Both the position numbers and the translations under genes were made by a program. A stretch of DNA of 64,000 nt, taken from assembly GCF_001014975.1 (NCBI RefSeq), contig NZ_BBXA01000027.1:1-64000 (forward strand). Reading direction: 5' to 3'. Under the pieces are notes generated by a model. That model had not been told where the DNA came from. It saw only the letters and a list, made by a program, of their open reading frames with translations, and did not search any database. This DNA comes from Novosphingobium sp. MD-1 (GTDB taxonomy: Bacteria; Pseudomonadota; Alphaproteobacteria; Sphingomonadales; Sphingomonadaceae). Positions 53,684-64,000 of this stretch are shown here, in pieces; positions within the stretch are counted from its first letter, which is position 1, and each line of letters begins with the position of its first letter.

Positions 53684-54769
53684 TCACGTCAACGTGCGGT
53701 AGATTGCCGCTGTCCGCTGAACGCAATCGGTCCAGGTGAATTGCGCCGCCCTTAGCAAACCCGCTTCTCGCGCTCGGGCGCGCCATTGATCATCGCTCAA
53801 GCCGATCTCTATCGCCTCAGCAAAAGCCTCGGTATCCAGCGGATCGACTAATGCCGCCGCACCGCCCGTCACCTCGGGTAGGCATGCCCGATCGGCCACG
53901 ATTGTAGGCACGCCACACGCCATTGCCTCCAGCGGCGGCAGCCCAAAGCCTTCATACACCGATGGGAACAGGAAAAGTCGCGCACCGGCGTAAAGGGCGG
54001 GAAGATGCGCTTCCTCAACGTAACCGAGGCGTTTCAGCCATCCCTCGCGTTCCGCACGTTCGAGCGCCGCAATAGTAACGGGATCCGGCCAGCCATCCGC
54101 GCCAGCAACGACCAGCGGAAACCGCGCTCGAAGGGATGGTGGCAGCAGTGACCATGCGGCAAGCGCGTGCGACAAGCCCTTGCGGGGCTCAAGCGTAGCG
54201 ACACAAAGGCCGTAGTCACCCTCCGTAAGCCCCGCTGGCAGCAACGACTGTCCTCTGGCTTCCGGATGGAAAGTAGGCGATATCCCCAGCGGAATCGCCG
54301 AGACGCGGTCGGGTGCGAGACCTAGCGTTTCGATAAGCTCCTGCCGATTCCAGGCCGTGTCCGCGATCACGTGACGTGCGATCGCCAGCGTTGCGGAAAA
54401 GCGGCGTTCAAACTGACGAACGCGTTCGGCCGGATGCATGTCCGGGAAACGCAGCGCCGAGAGATCATGCACCGTGACGATGCCTGTTTCTGCCCAGGGC
54501 GGCAGGAAATAATTCGGCCCATGAAACAGGGCGTCACGATAACGGTGCCGGAACGAAAAGCGCTGGATTCGCCGCTGGAACGGATAACGGGATCTAGCGA
54601 CACCGACATCTGCGAGAAGCGCCTCAGGGTCGCGTATCTCCCGGCCCCCGCGATGGAAGACCAGATCGTCGCCCAGATAACGGGGAAGCCATCTGGCGAG
54701 TTCAAGACAGTAGCGGCCGATGCCGGTGAGTTGCGGGCCGAGACTGTCGACGCATAAAACCTTTGTCAT
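53684..54769 (-). CDS. Family 4 glycosyltransferase
   Basis: 361 aa from the ATG at 54769, which overlaps the upstream reductase stop (ATGA). The acceptor half includes [19 protein letters not shown] and [20 protein letters not shown]. The donor half has [20 protein letters not shown] and [20 protein letters not shown] with the donor-binding Glu. The type resembles mannosyl/rhamnosyltransferases. Next to gmd and the reductase it may use their GDP-deoxysugar, which is inferred. Confidence 0.88.
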   Translation of the reverse strand: MTKVLCVDSLGPQLTGIGRYCLELARWLPRYLGDDLVFHRGGREIRDPEALLADVGVARSRYPFQRRIQRFSFRHRYRDALFHGPNYFLPPWAETGIVTVHDLSALRFPDMHPAERVRQFERRFSATLAIARHVIADTAWNRQELIETLGLAPDRVSAIPLGISPTFHPEARGQSLLPAGLTEGDYGLCVATLEPRKGLSHALAAWSLLPPSLRARFPLVVAGADGWPDPVTIAALERAEREGWLKRLGYVEEAHLPALYAGARLFLFPSVYEGFGLPPLEAMACGVPTIVADRACLPEVTGGAAALVDPLDTEAFAEAIEIGLSDDQWRARAREAGLLRAAQFTWTDCVQRTAAIYRTLT

Positions 54770-55662
54770 CGACTGCCTGAGAGCATCCAACGCAGTGTAT
54801 CTGCCAGCGGAATGCGGCAAAGCGGGCCAACCAACGAGTCCAGCAAGGAGGAATCTCCCCAGAGTTGCTTGATCTCATTCTCCCTGATGAGCGCAGGATC
54901 GACTTCAACGTCCAACGTGCGACCGGTGATGTCAGCGACGATGCTGAGGATTTCGGACAAAGAATAAGCTCGGCCCGAGCTGACATTGACCGTCTTGCCG
55001 ATGGCCGAGTCCCCTTCCAACAGCCGGCAATAGGCTTCCACCACGAACCGGACGTCCGAAAAGTCTCTGGCGACGTCGAGATTGCCGAGCTTGATTGCTC
55101 CAGCGCCAGCGCGCACATGGTCGACGATCTTCGGGATCAGGAAATCGCGGGATTGCCCGATCCCCGTGTAATTGAACGGCCTCGCCGTAACGATCGGCAG
55201 CTGCTGCACGAACATGGAAGCTACCATCTCCGTGGCAACCTTGCTGACCGAATAGTCATTGACCGGGTCGGGTGGCATGCCCTCGCGAAGCAAACCTCCG
55301 CTCCGGTTGCCGTAAACATTGGAGCTGCTGGCGAGCAGAATGTTCTTTGGCAGGTGGGCGCACTGCGCAAACGCACCTAGGAGATTGCGCGTCCCCATGA
55401 TATTAGTACGATAGATTTCCGCCACGTCGCCGTGCAGCACGAACGAGATCGCCGCTAGATGAAGGACGTAGTGAGGCCGCTCCGCCGCGACGATCTTCGT
55501 CACGGCCTCCGCATCAGCGATGTCTGCAACGTGCACCCGATCCGCGCCGTGCGCGACGACGGGTCGATGCGTGATGCCGACGACCTCTAGGCCGCGCGCT
55601 TTCAACGCATCGACTGCATAGCGGCCCGTGAAACCCGCAATGCCCGTCACGAGAGCCTTCAC
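54766..55662 (-). CDS. rmd: GDP-4-dehydro-6-deoxy-D-mannose reductase-like
   Basis: 298 aa with a GTG start and an excellent GGAGGG site. It is an extended SDR: ALVTGIAGFTGRYAVDALKA (NADP site), SSSNVYGNRSGG, and NDYSVSKVATEMVAS (Tyr-x-x-x-Lys). The sequence GNLDVARDFSDVRFVVEAYC is characteristic of Rmd-type 4-reductases and UDP/GDP-sugar epimerases close to them. With gmd it would make GDP-D-rhamnose. The neighbouring C-methyltransferase could divert the same 4-keto intermediate first. Confidence 0.82.
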   Translation of the reverse strand: MKALVTGIAGFTGRYAVDALKARGLEVVGITHRPVVAHGADRVHVADIADAEAVTKIVAAERPHYVLHLAAISFVLHGDVAEIYRTNIMGTRNLLGAFAQCAHLPKNILLASSSNVYGNRSGGLLREGMPPDPVNDYSVSKVATEMVASMFVQQLPIVTARPFNYTGIGQSRDFLIPKIVDHVRAGAGAIKLGNLDVARDFSDVRFVVEAYCRLLEGDSAIGKTVNVSSGRAYSLSEILSIVADITGRTLDVEVDPALIRENEIKQLWGDSSLLDSLVGPLCRIPLADTLRWMLSGSR

Positions 55663-55824
55663 CTATTTCCCTCCGCTTCGGCCGAGGCCGATTGAACGAT
55701 TCTCGTCGCAGCATGAACCGCGAACGCACATGCACAGCCGTCCAGATGCTTCTGTCACGACCTACCTGATAGTGGGGCCGGCGCTTCCCCAAGAGCGGTA
55801 GAGCCAACCCCGTGATCCGGATCG

Positions 55825-58099
<2,275 letters not shown>

Positions 58100-58168
58100 G
58101 TGATTCTCCGTGGAAATTGCAGTCTCGCCCGCAGTCAGCTGGCAGGCAACCAGTTCGAAATTGCGGGG

Positions 58169-60832
58169 TCAGTGGATGGCGGGCGCCTTCACTCCCGAAA
58201 CCCACTGCTTGATCGAGGCGGGTGCCGCAAGAGCAAGCCTCTCGTCCAGCGCAAAAGCCTTCCGAAAACACCATTGTGCGCGATTTAAATCTTCGGGCAC
58301 ATGGATGTTCGCCGTCTCGCTGCGATCGATCGAGATCGAGACGGCATCCTCGAACAGCGCATCGTGAACCTTGAGCCACGTCCAGACCTTCTCCTCGTCG
58401 ACACCTGAATCCCGCGCCAGTTGTAGGACGAGTGGCATCAGCACGAGGTGCCAGCGCGGGCGATGCGCAGACCAACTGTTGTGCGCGTTTCCGACAATGC
58501 CCACCTCGGCAAACCAGCGCGCCGGGCAATAGGCGTAGCTGCCAAGCAGAAGCTTCGTCGTCGGCACACATTCCGTCAGGTCGCCGAACGGTATGCCGGT
58601 GAACGGATAGTCGAAACAGGCTGCCAAGACGTCAGCCCGGAAAACGAGCGGATAGATTGCGGTGAACATGTTATCATGCTCTTCTGCAATCTTGTTGATC
58701 GGGCGGACCCCGTCTCCACGCGGGTCGGGTGCAAGCCGTTGCATCTCCGCAAGAAATTGCGTCGCATGATCGGTCGGGGAAAACTGCATGCGATGATAGA
58801 CGGCGAAATTGTGCACCATGAGCGGCAGGCCGGGCGTGCTGTCGATCGCCTCCAGCACCGCTTCGATGCGTCCCGGCACGATATAGTCATCATCGCCGGT
58901 AAGCCACACATAAGGCGCGAACAATCTGCCGCCACACACATGCAGATTGCCGAGCATGCCGACATTGTTGGGATTTTCCACAAGGCTGAAGCGGGGGTGA
59001 TGCACGAACCGCTGCAGTCGATGGAAGCTGTCGTCTGTCGACGCATTGTCGACGACCACGCATCGTACCGACAAACCACGTGAATCGATCTGGTTGAGCA
59101 ACCACTCGACGTTATGCTCGATAAAGCCGGCGCGATTGAAGGTGGACAGCACGATCGCGAGCTTTTCGGGCGGGTGCGGGATTTCTGACCAGAAGGCGCG
59201 CAGCATCGTGCATCGCATATCGGTTTTGTCGTGAAGCGCGAGCGCGCGGGCGCGCTGGCGAGTCATTGCAATCGCGCGTTCGACGGCTTCGGCACTCGCC
59301 GCCATGCCAAAAAACGCGCTGGGGGGCAGGATACGGCGAACCGATTCCCTCTCCGCGGCCTCTATGATTGTAGCTTCGGCTTCGGGATGCGCCGTCAGCA
59401 ATACGTCCGCTGCCGCCACATCCTCAATATTCGCCCCATTCAGTTCACGGAAAAGAAGAAAGCTCGCGCGTTCGCCACTCTCGCGATCGGTCGATGCTGC
59501 CGCATCGGCGGCGTTATCGGTGATTTTCCAGGTAACGCCGTGCAGGTCCGTCGCCAGCGCGGTCGCGCTCGGCGCAGAACAATATTCGAGTGCGGCCGCA
59601 CGGAACGCTTCTTCCGCCCGTTGCTGCGCCGCCGTCGCGTCGCGAAATGCGCCTAGCATCAATTCCACGTAATCGCTCCAGCTGAAGCGAGGGCGCTTGG
59701 CGATGTCGCGTTTTAAGTCCGCGATCAATTCCGGCTCGTTGAGCATCCGAAGGACGCCTTGAACCATTGCCTGATCGTCGAGCGTATCGACGGTCAGGCA
59801 GCCGCCCTCATTCGCGACCTCGGCCATCGCACCGAAGGACGCGGTCAAGCAGGGCACGCCGCGCTGGAGACTTTCGACGATCGGAAGACCATAGCCCTCA
59901 TGTGCCGAGACGAAGGCGCTGAATGAGGCGCGTTCGTAGGCAGCCGCAACTTCCACCTCCGGGGCATATTGATGGTAATGGATGTTCGGGTTCCGCCTAA
60001 TCTCCGCATGGAGCGCCATTGCGCAATCCGGGTGGAGCGAACCGAACAGGTCGATGGTCAGGTTCTCGAGTTCCGGGTGCCGGCGGCGCGCATCGTTGAG
60101 CGCCTTGAGCAGGCGTACCTGCTGCTTTCGCGGCTCGATGGTTCCTACCATCACCATGTGTGGGAGCGGTGCGCTAGAAGATACGGTCAGCGTTTGCCCC
60201 CAGGCTTCGCCTTCGCGATATTCGCCGAGCGGTGCCGGGATCACGCGCGCACGGATCGCGTCGAGCTGCTTGACGCTGAGCTCGGTCTCATCCGCGAGAA
60301 ACTCCATCAGGCTCGCCGCGGAGAAGTGCGAAATCGGAAAGATGCGGTCGCACAGCGCAAGTTCGACCATATACTCCAAATGCGGCGGTCGACCCGCCGC
60401 ATAGGCTGGCTCGACCGCGGGAATCAGATCGTAAAAGACAGCTGCGGAACGGATGCCTGCCTCCGCACACTGCGCGCGCATGGCCGCGAACTGCAGGGTG
60501 CCGCGATCCACGAAATAGAAGATTTCCGGGTTCAGCAACCACGCGGTTTCAGGGTTCTCGACGGTGTCGACGAACCGATAGCGCACGCGATGGCATGCGG
60601 GATGCGGTCCGATCGGTGGGTCGTCGCTGCGGAACAATGCCCGCAGGTCGCGCAGGTCGAGATCCCGCAGCTGCCCATCAAGGACGTCCCATTTCACTAG
60701 CCGCAGATTGCAGCGGCCGATCAGCGCCCTTGCAGCCTCCACCACCACCCGTTGGATGCCGGAACGGACGTCCTGCCGGACGGTGTGCCCGCAATAAAGG
60801 AGAACAGTCGGCATGTCGTTTTCAGTAGTCAC
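58169..60832 (-). CDS. Bifunctional glycosyltransferase (family 4 plus family 2)
   Basis: 887 aa with a GTG start overlapping the upstream stop (GTGA); MPTVLLY at 60814 is an alternative. Residues 1 to about 400 form a GT-B domain (HTVRQDVRSGIQRVVVEAAR, VGTIEPRKQQVRLLKAL, SAHEGYGLPIVESL). A linker of about 150 residues without clear motif follows. Residues about 550-800 are a GT-A family 2 domain (LAIVLSTFNRAGFIEHNVEW, VVVDNASTDDSF, GDDDYIVPGR as the metal-binding motif). Two transferases in one chain suggest consecutive sugar additions to the repeat unit. Confidence 0.88.
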   Translation of the reverse strand: MTTENDMPTVLLYCGHTVRQDVRSGIQRVVVEAARALIGRCNLRLVKWDVLDGQLRDLDLRDLRALFRSDDPPIGPHPACHRVRYRFVDTVENPETAWLLNPEIFYFVDRGTLQFAAMRAQCAEAGIRSAAVFYDLIPAVEPAYAAGRPPHLEYMVELALCDRIFPISHFSAASLMEFLADETELSVKQLDAIRARVIPAPLGEYREGEAWGQTLTVSSSAPLPHMVMVGTIEPRKQQVRLLKALNDARRRHPELENLTIDLFGSLHPDCAMALHAEIRRNPNIHYHQYAPEVEVAAAYERASFSAFVSAHEGYGLPIVESLQRGVPCLTASFGAMAEVANEGGCLTVDTLDDQAMVQGVLRMLNEPELIADLKRDIAKRPRFSWSDYVELMLGAFRDATAAQQRAEEAFRAAALEYCSAPSATALATDLHGVTWKITDNAADAAASTDRESGERASFLLFRELNGANIEDVAAADVLLTAHPEAEATIIEAAERESVRRILPPSAFFGMAASAEAVERAIAMTRQRARALALHDKTDMRCTMLRAFWSEIPHPPEKLAIVLSTFNRAGFIEHNVEWLLNQIDSRGLSVRCVVVDNASTDDSFHRLQRFVHHPRFSLVENPNNVGMLGNLHVCGGRLFAPYVWLTGDDDYIVPGRIEAVLEAIDSTPGLPLMVHNFAVYHRMQFSPTDHATQFLAEMQRLAPDPRGDGVRPINKIAEEHDNMFTAIYPLVFRADVLAACFDYPFTGIPFGDLTECVPTTKLLLGSYAYCPARWFAEVGIVGNAHNSWSAHRPRWHLVLMPLVLQLARDSGVDEEKVWTWLKVHDALFEDAVSISIDRSETANIHVPEDLNRAQWCFRKAFALDERLALAAPASIKQWVSGVKAPAIH

Positions 60833-63800
60833 TTCGCCACCTTGACAGCCCTCAGGGTTTCATCCTGCAGGTCGAGGCTTCGATTATGATAATAGTCTGA
60901 CCAAATTTCATCGGACCAACGCGCCCGGAAAAGCGCATATTCCCGGTCCCTTCGCCGCAAGACAGATTCGTCCGTCAGTGTCTTCTTGATCGAGACAGAC
61001 TCAAGATGGAAAAGGATCGACCGCGGGTCCAACACCAATTCGACGCCGCTGTAGAGCGCGCGAAGCGAGAGATCAACGTCCTGTAACATCGTCGCAAGCA
61101 GCGCATCGAACCCATTCAGATTATCGAAGGTTTCCCGCTTCATTAGCAGGCAGGCCCCCGTCAGGCTGCTCACCCGCCTCGGCGCCACCAGCTCGAACAT
61201 CGGCGCATCATGCGGCGCGGTGAGGTGCCGGAAGCTGTGCCCGGCACAGTTGTTGAAGCCCAGGTACATGCCGCCATGCTGGATCGTCTGGTCCGGATAC
61301 AGTAGCAAAGGGCCGACGATACGCGGACGTTCGTCATGAACCAGATCCATCATGCGATCGAGCCAATCCGTCCCGATCGGACTGATATCGTCATTGAGGA
61401 AGAGCAGATACTCACCCTCGGCGCTCTGCACGCCGAGATTGTTCTGCTCCGAGAAGTTGAACGGCTTATCGTAGACCAAAATTTTGCAACGAGCATCGCT
61501 ACTGAGTTCGTCGAGATAGGTCTTCGAATAGTCCGACGACGTGTTGTTAGATACGATCACGACGTCCTTGATATGCGGCATCGTGAGCAGCAGGCTGACA
61601 AGCCCGCGTAGCAGATACCCACTATCCTTGGTACAAATGATGGCGCTGACGGTGCCCGGTGCAGCAGCTTCCGCATCCCCGGGAATCTGCAGATCGCGAT
61701 GCAGCGCGACGCGGTGGGCGCGAAGAACTTCGTCCGTCAGGCTGCCATTGAGAATGAACGGAAACGGAAGATGCGCCTGCGCGTCGCGCCGATCGCCGAT
61801 ATGTGCGAGCGCGACCTGCGCAACATGGTAGGCGGAAGCCGCGGCCTTGTCGCGAACTGCGCGAAAGGCGGAAAGGGAAAGGAGGAAGCGCGACTGCATG
61901 TAGTCGGCGAACTTGAGATGAAGTGGGTCGATCCCATGGAAGGAGACAAGGAGCAGGTCGCCATTTTCTACGATCCCTTGGTCGGTGAGGATGAAGTCAC
62001 GCGACCAGCCGCCGGTCTTGAGAAGCGTTTCGCCGAGACGAGGATCTATTTCATCCGACGCGTCCAGGAACAGAAGCAGATCGCCGTCGCTGGCTTTCGC
62101 TTCGATCGATGCGAAGTCGAGCGCTCCTACCCCGCGCTGCGCGGCACCCAGTTCGACGACATTGATGGTAAAGGCTGATGCTTGCCGCAGGCGTTCCAGG
62201 CTCTGCTGCAATCGTGCGGAGGCCGGGCCACCCGATACTACCACGAGCAATCCGCCAGCGCGCGCAGATGGCCGTTCGGTCGTCGCGGGCCAGAGCCGAT
62301 CGAGGATTGCAGGCGCGTTTTGAGACCAGATGTGAAGTGGGACGCGTCGCCCGGCATCGAGCCTGATGCAGTCCATATCCTGGCCCAATGACGCGTCAGC
62401 GAGCGGATCCGGCAGGGGTGCCATTGCGGGACTGTCGACCAATCGCGTAGCCGCAGGGGCGGGCGCAACGGGGGGCGGCGCGGGAGAGATCATTGTCCGC
62501 GGGCGAGACTGGGTCATCTGGTCCAGCGCCGACAAAGCGCGCGCCACGCCATTTTCTACCGCACGCAGTCTGGTATGCTGGCTGTGATCCACACCACCCC
62601 ACCATCGATTCCAGAGAGGAGGCGCGGAGAGCGCGCGGCGCACTCGAAAGGCTCGCAGTGCCCGCTTCATGCCCGGCACGGTGGCATCGATGAGTCGTCC
62701 CTCACCCGAGCGCGATAGATCCGCCAGCACACGCAGCCGGCTCTCACCCCCGCGCAATAACGCGACATAATGGCGGAGGCCTTCCCGATCCGCATCGCGG
62801 CGGAGCAACGTCCGATAGGCCAGGCGCACAAATTGTTCGTCGTGATAACCAAGTAAATCGTGGATCGTCATGAAATCGCTCTGCACTTGCTCGACGGGTG
62901 GTGCCGCCTCTTCCACCGAGGATGTTTCTGCCGTGGCTTCAGTGGCTACCCGTATCGGTCTGGCGGAGATCGCTGCAAGCGCTTCCTCTAGTCCCTGCAG
63001 TTCTGCTCCTGCTGCCCTGCCTTCGTCCGAGAAAGCAAGGTTCCCTAAGACGCTGATCCGGCTCATTCCACGGTCCAACGCATCGGAAAAGAATGCACGG
63101 CCCTCCGCATCCACCGGGCGGTTCAATAATCGCTCGTAGCTATATTCGAGGAACTTCTCAGGTTCGGCAGCGAGAAGGTCGCCAAGCGCGAGCTCCGGAA
63201 CCGGCCTTTCCGCCAGTATCGGATCCTGGGCCAGCGCCTCGCGTGCCGCAAGCGCCCGCAATTGTTCTTCTTTAACCTCCGATAGCTGACCCGAGAGATC
63301 AGAAAGCCGACGTTCCAGCCGCTCGCTAGCAGCACCCAAATTGCGCAGTGCCAGCGAAACCTGTCTTGCCTGCGCAGATGCATCCGTCTCGTCGAACCGA
63401 ATACCGAGCTGCGCCACGGCCGCCCCCAATGCGCGCTGGCCGGCATCGATTTCTCGCAACTGGCATCGTATCGCATCTACTGCCGACGGGTCGCTGATCT
63501 GGGCGCGAACCTGTCGCACCTCATCGGTCAAATGCGCAAGAACTACCTCCAGCTTGCCGAGGCTGCCACGCAAGCTTGCGACCTCGCTTCGAGCCTCCAA
63601 ATCTTCAACAGACGGGAGGGCGCTCAAAGTGAGAGCGATGCCCGACAGGTCTCCGAGCAAATCGGCAATCTTGGCATGAATGGCATCAAGCGCGGCTTCG
63701 TTTCTGGTGGAGATCCCCCGCACATCCGAAAGTTTATCGTACAGCTCTGCGCGACGATTCTCTGCATCATCGGCAATGCGCTGTAACATTCCGGTAACCC

Positions 63801-63864
63801 AAGAATTTATTTGCTCCAGCTGAACAAGAAAAGTATCTCGTTCATCATAGATTGCTTTGGTCAA
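60829..63864 (-). CDS. Large multidomain glycosyltransferase: coiled coil, two DUF4214 domains, family 2 domain
   Basis: 1011 aa from a TTG start with GGAGG 5 nt upstream. Residues 1 to about 205 are a long coiled coil. Two DUF4214 units follow at about 236-285 (YERLLNRPVDAEGRAFFSDA) and 342-392 (YRTLLRRDADREGLRHYVAL). A partial GT-like region spans 535-730. The family 2 domain is at 737-965 (SAIICTKDSGYLLRGLVSLL, YLLFLNDDISPIGTDWLD, DQTIQHGGMYLGF). It shares an operon with the 887-aa enzyme through a 4-nt overlap. DUF4214 is often linked to surface-layer or glycan-binding proteins. Confidence 0.87.
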   Translation of the reverse strand: MTKAIYDERDTFLVQLEQINSWVTGMLQRIADDAENRRAELYDKLSDVRGISTRNEAALDAIHAKIADLLGDLSGIALTLSALPSVEDLEARSEVASLRGSLGKLEVVLAHLTDEVRQVRAQISDPSAVDAIRCQLREIDAGQRALGAAVAQLGIRFDETDASAQARQVSLALRNLGAASERLERRLSDLSGQLSEVKEEQLRALAAREALAQDPILAERPVPELALGDLLAAEPEKFLEYSYERLLNRPVDAEGRAFFSDALDRGMSRISVLGNLAFSDEGRAAGAELQGLEEALAAISARPIRVATEATAETSSVEEAAPPVEQVQSDFMTIHDLLGYHDEQFVRLAYRTLLRRDADREGLRHYVALLRGGESRLRVLADLSRSGEGRLIDATVPGMKRALRAFRVRRALSAPPLWNRWWGGVDHSQHTRLRAVENGVARALSALDQMTQSRPRTMISPAPPPVAPAPAATRLVDSPAMAPLPDPLADASLGQDMDCIRLDAGRRVPLHIWSQNAPAILDRLWPATTERPSARAGGLLVVVSGGPASARLQQSLERLRQASAFTINVVELGAAQRGVGALDFASIEAKASDGDLLLFLDASDEIDPRLGETLLKTGGWSRDFILTDQGIVENGDLLLVSFHGIDPLHLKFADYMQSRFLLSLSAFRAVRDKAAASAYHVAQVALAHIGDRRDAQAHLPFPFILNGSLTDEVLRAHRVALHRDLQIPGDAEAAAPGTVSAIICTKDSGYLLRGLVSLLLTMPHIKDVVIVSNNTSSDYSKTYLDELSSDARCKILVYDKPFNFSEQNNLGVQSAEGEYLLFLNDDISPIGTDWLDRMMDLVHDERPRIVGPLLLYPDQTIQHGGMYLGFNNCAGHSFRHLTAPHDAPMFELVAPRRVSSLTGACLLMKRETFDNLNGFDALLATMLQDVDLSLRALYSGVELVLDPRSILFHLESVSIKKTLTDESVLRRRDREYALFRARWSDEIWSDYYHNRSLDLQDETLRAVKVAK

Positions 63865-63876
63865 TGCAACCTCCGG

Positions 63877-64000
63877 CTATTGTACGCCTGCCCAGATGAG
63901 CTTCGCCGAACTGTCGCGAAATGACGAGGATCTCACTTCTTCTGCGACATACACCTCAAAATTCTTGAGGCAGATACCTAATTCTCGCTTGTCCTCACTT
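63877..64000 (-). CDS. C-terminal end of an upstream gene (cut by window edge)
   Basis: An open frame with no stop from the window edge to a TAG at 63877-63879 ends in EVRSSSFRDSSAKLIWAGVQ. It closes 12 nt before the TTG start of the 1011-aa glycosyltransferase, so it would be co-transcribed with it. Only about 40 residues are visible and I cannot assign a family. Confidence 0.5.
   Translation of the reverse strand, partial: SEDKRELGICLKNFEVYVAEEVRSSSFRDSSAKLIWAGVQ

Overview
The window looks like a chromosomal segment of a high-GC alphaproteobacterium. The best fit is the order Sphingomonadales (Novosphingobium or Sphingobium type), judged from the style of GyrB, the short NrnC-type RNase D, the M20 peptidase pair, the RibA with a degenerate N-terminal RibB-like half, and the Kdo-linked capsule genes. 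This taxonomic call is inference from protein style; no rRNA gene is present. No tRNA, rRNA, CRISPR array, prophage or insertion sequence was seen.

Layout. 0-5.4 kb: a cytochrome bd module, with the exporter genes cydDC divergent from cydABX and a BigR/SqrR-like ArsR regulator just downstream. 5.4-24 kb: housekeeping genes, namely an HNH nuclease, two tandem secreted M20 peptidases, gyrB, recQ, terC, ribA-xth, a LolA-like protein, rpmG, ppk2, a GlsB-like membrane protein, uppP and an MsbA-type ABC exporter. 23.8-25.6 kb: polyhydroxyalkanoate mobilisation (phaZ, a MaoC-like gene). 25.6-31 kb: a small exopolysaccharide group (acyltransferase, O-ligase and glycosyltransferase of the exosortase-A-associated families) plus an unknown membrane protein. 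31.2-41.2 kb: gltBD, a cystatin-like secreted protein, ung, nrnC and lptCA.

41.2-64 kb is a surface polysaccharide region. It holds kpsS, a membrane sulfatase-fold transferase, an SDR, a fatty acid hydroxylase, and a compact operon kdsD-kdsB-histidine phosphatase-kpsC-glycosyltransferase divergent from kdsA. After a lower-GC boundary at about 52.0-52.4 kb, a second block on the minus strand carries an outer-membrane export lipoprotein, glycosyltransferases, GDP-mannose dehydratase and reductase, a NovU-type C-methyltransferase and two very large multidomain glycosyltransferases.

Together the genes suggest an ABC-transporter-type (group 2-like) capsule built on a beta-Kdo linker. Its repeat unit probably includes a GDP-D-rhamnose-type or C-methyl-branched 6-deoxyhexose. 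The KpsM/T/E transporter and a canonical KdsC are not in the window. Points most worth a second look are the non-canonical phosphatase in the Kdo operon, the GDP-deoxysugar/C-methyltransferase set, the persulfide-sensor-like regulator beside cytochrome bd, the RecQ that lacks one zinc cysteine, and the exosortase-type genes without an exosortase.
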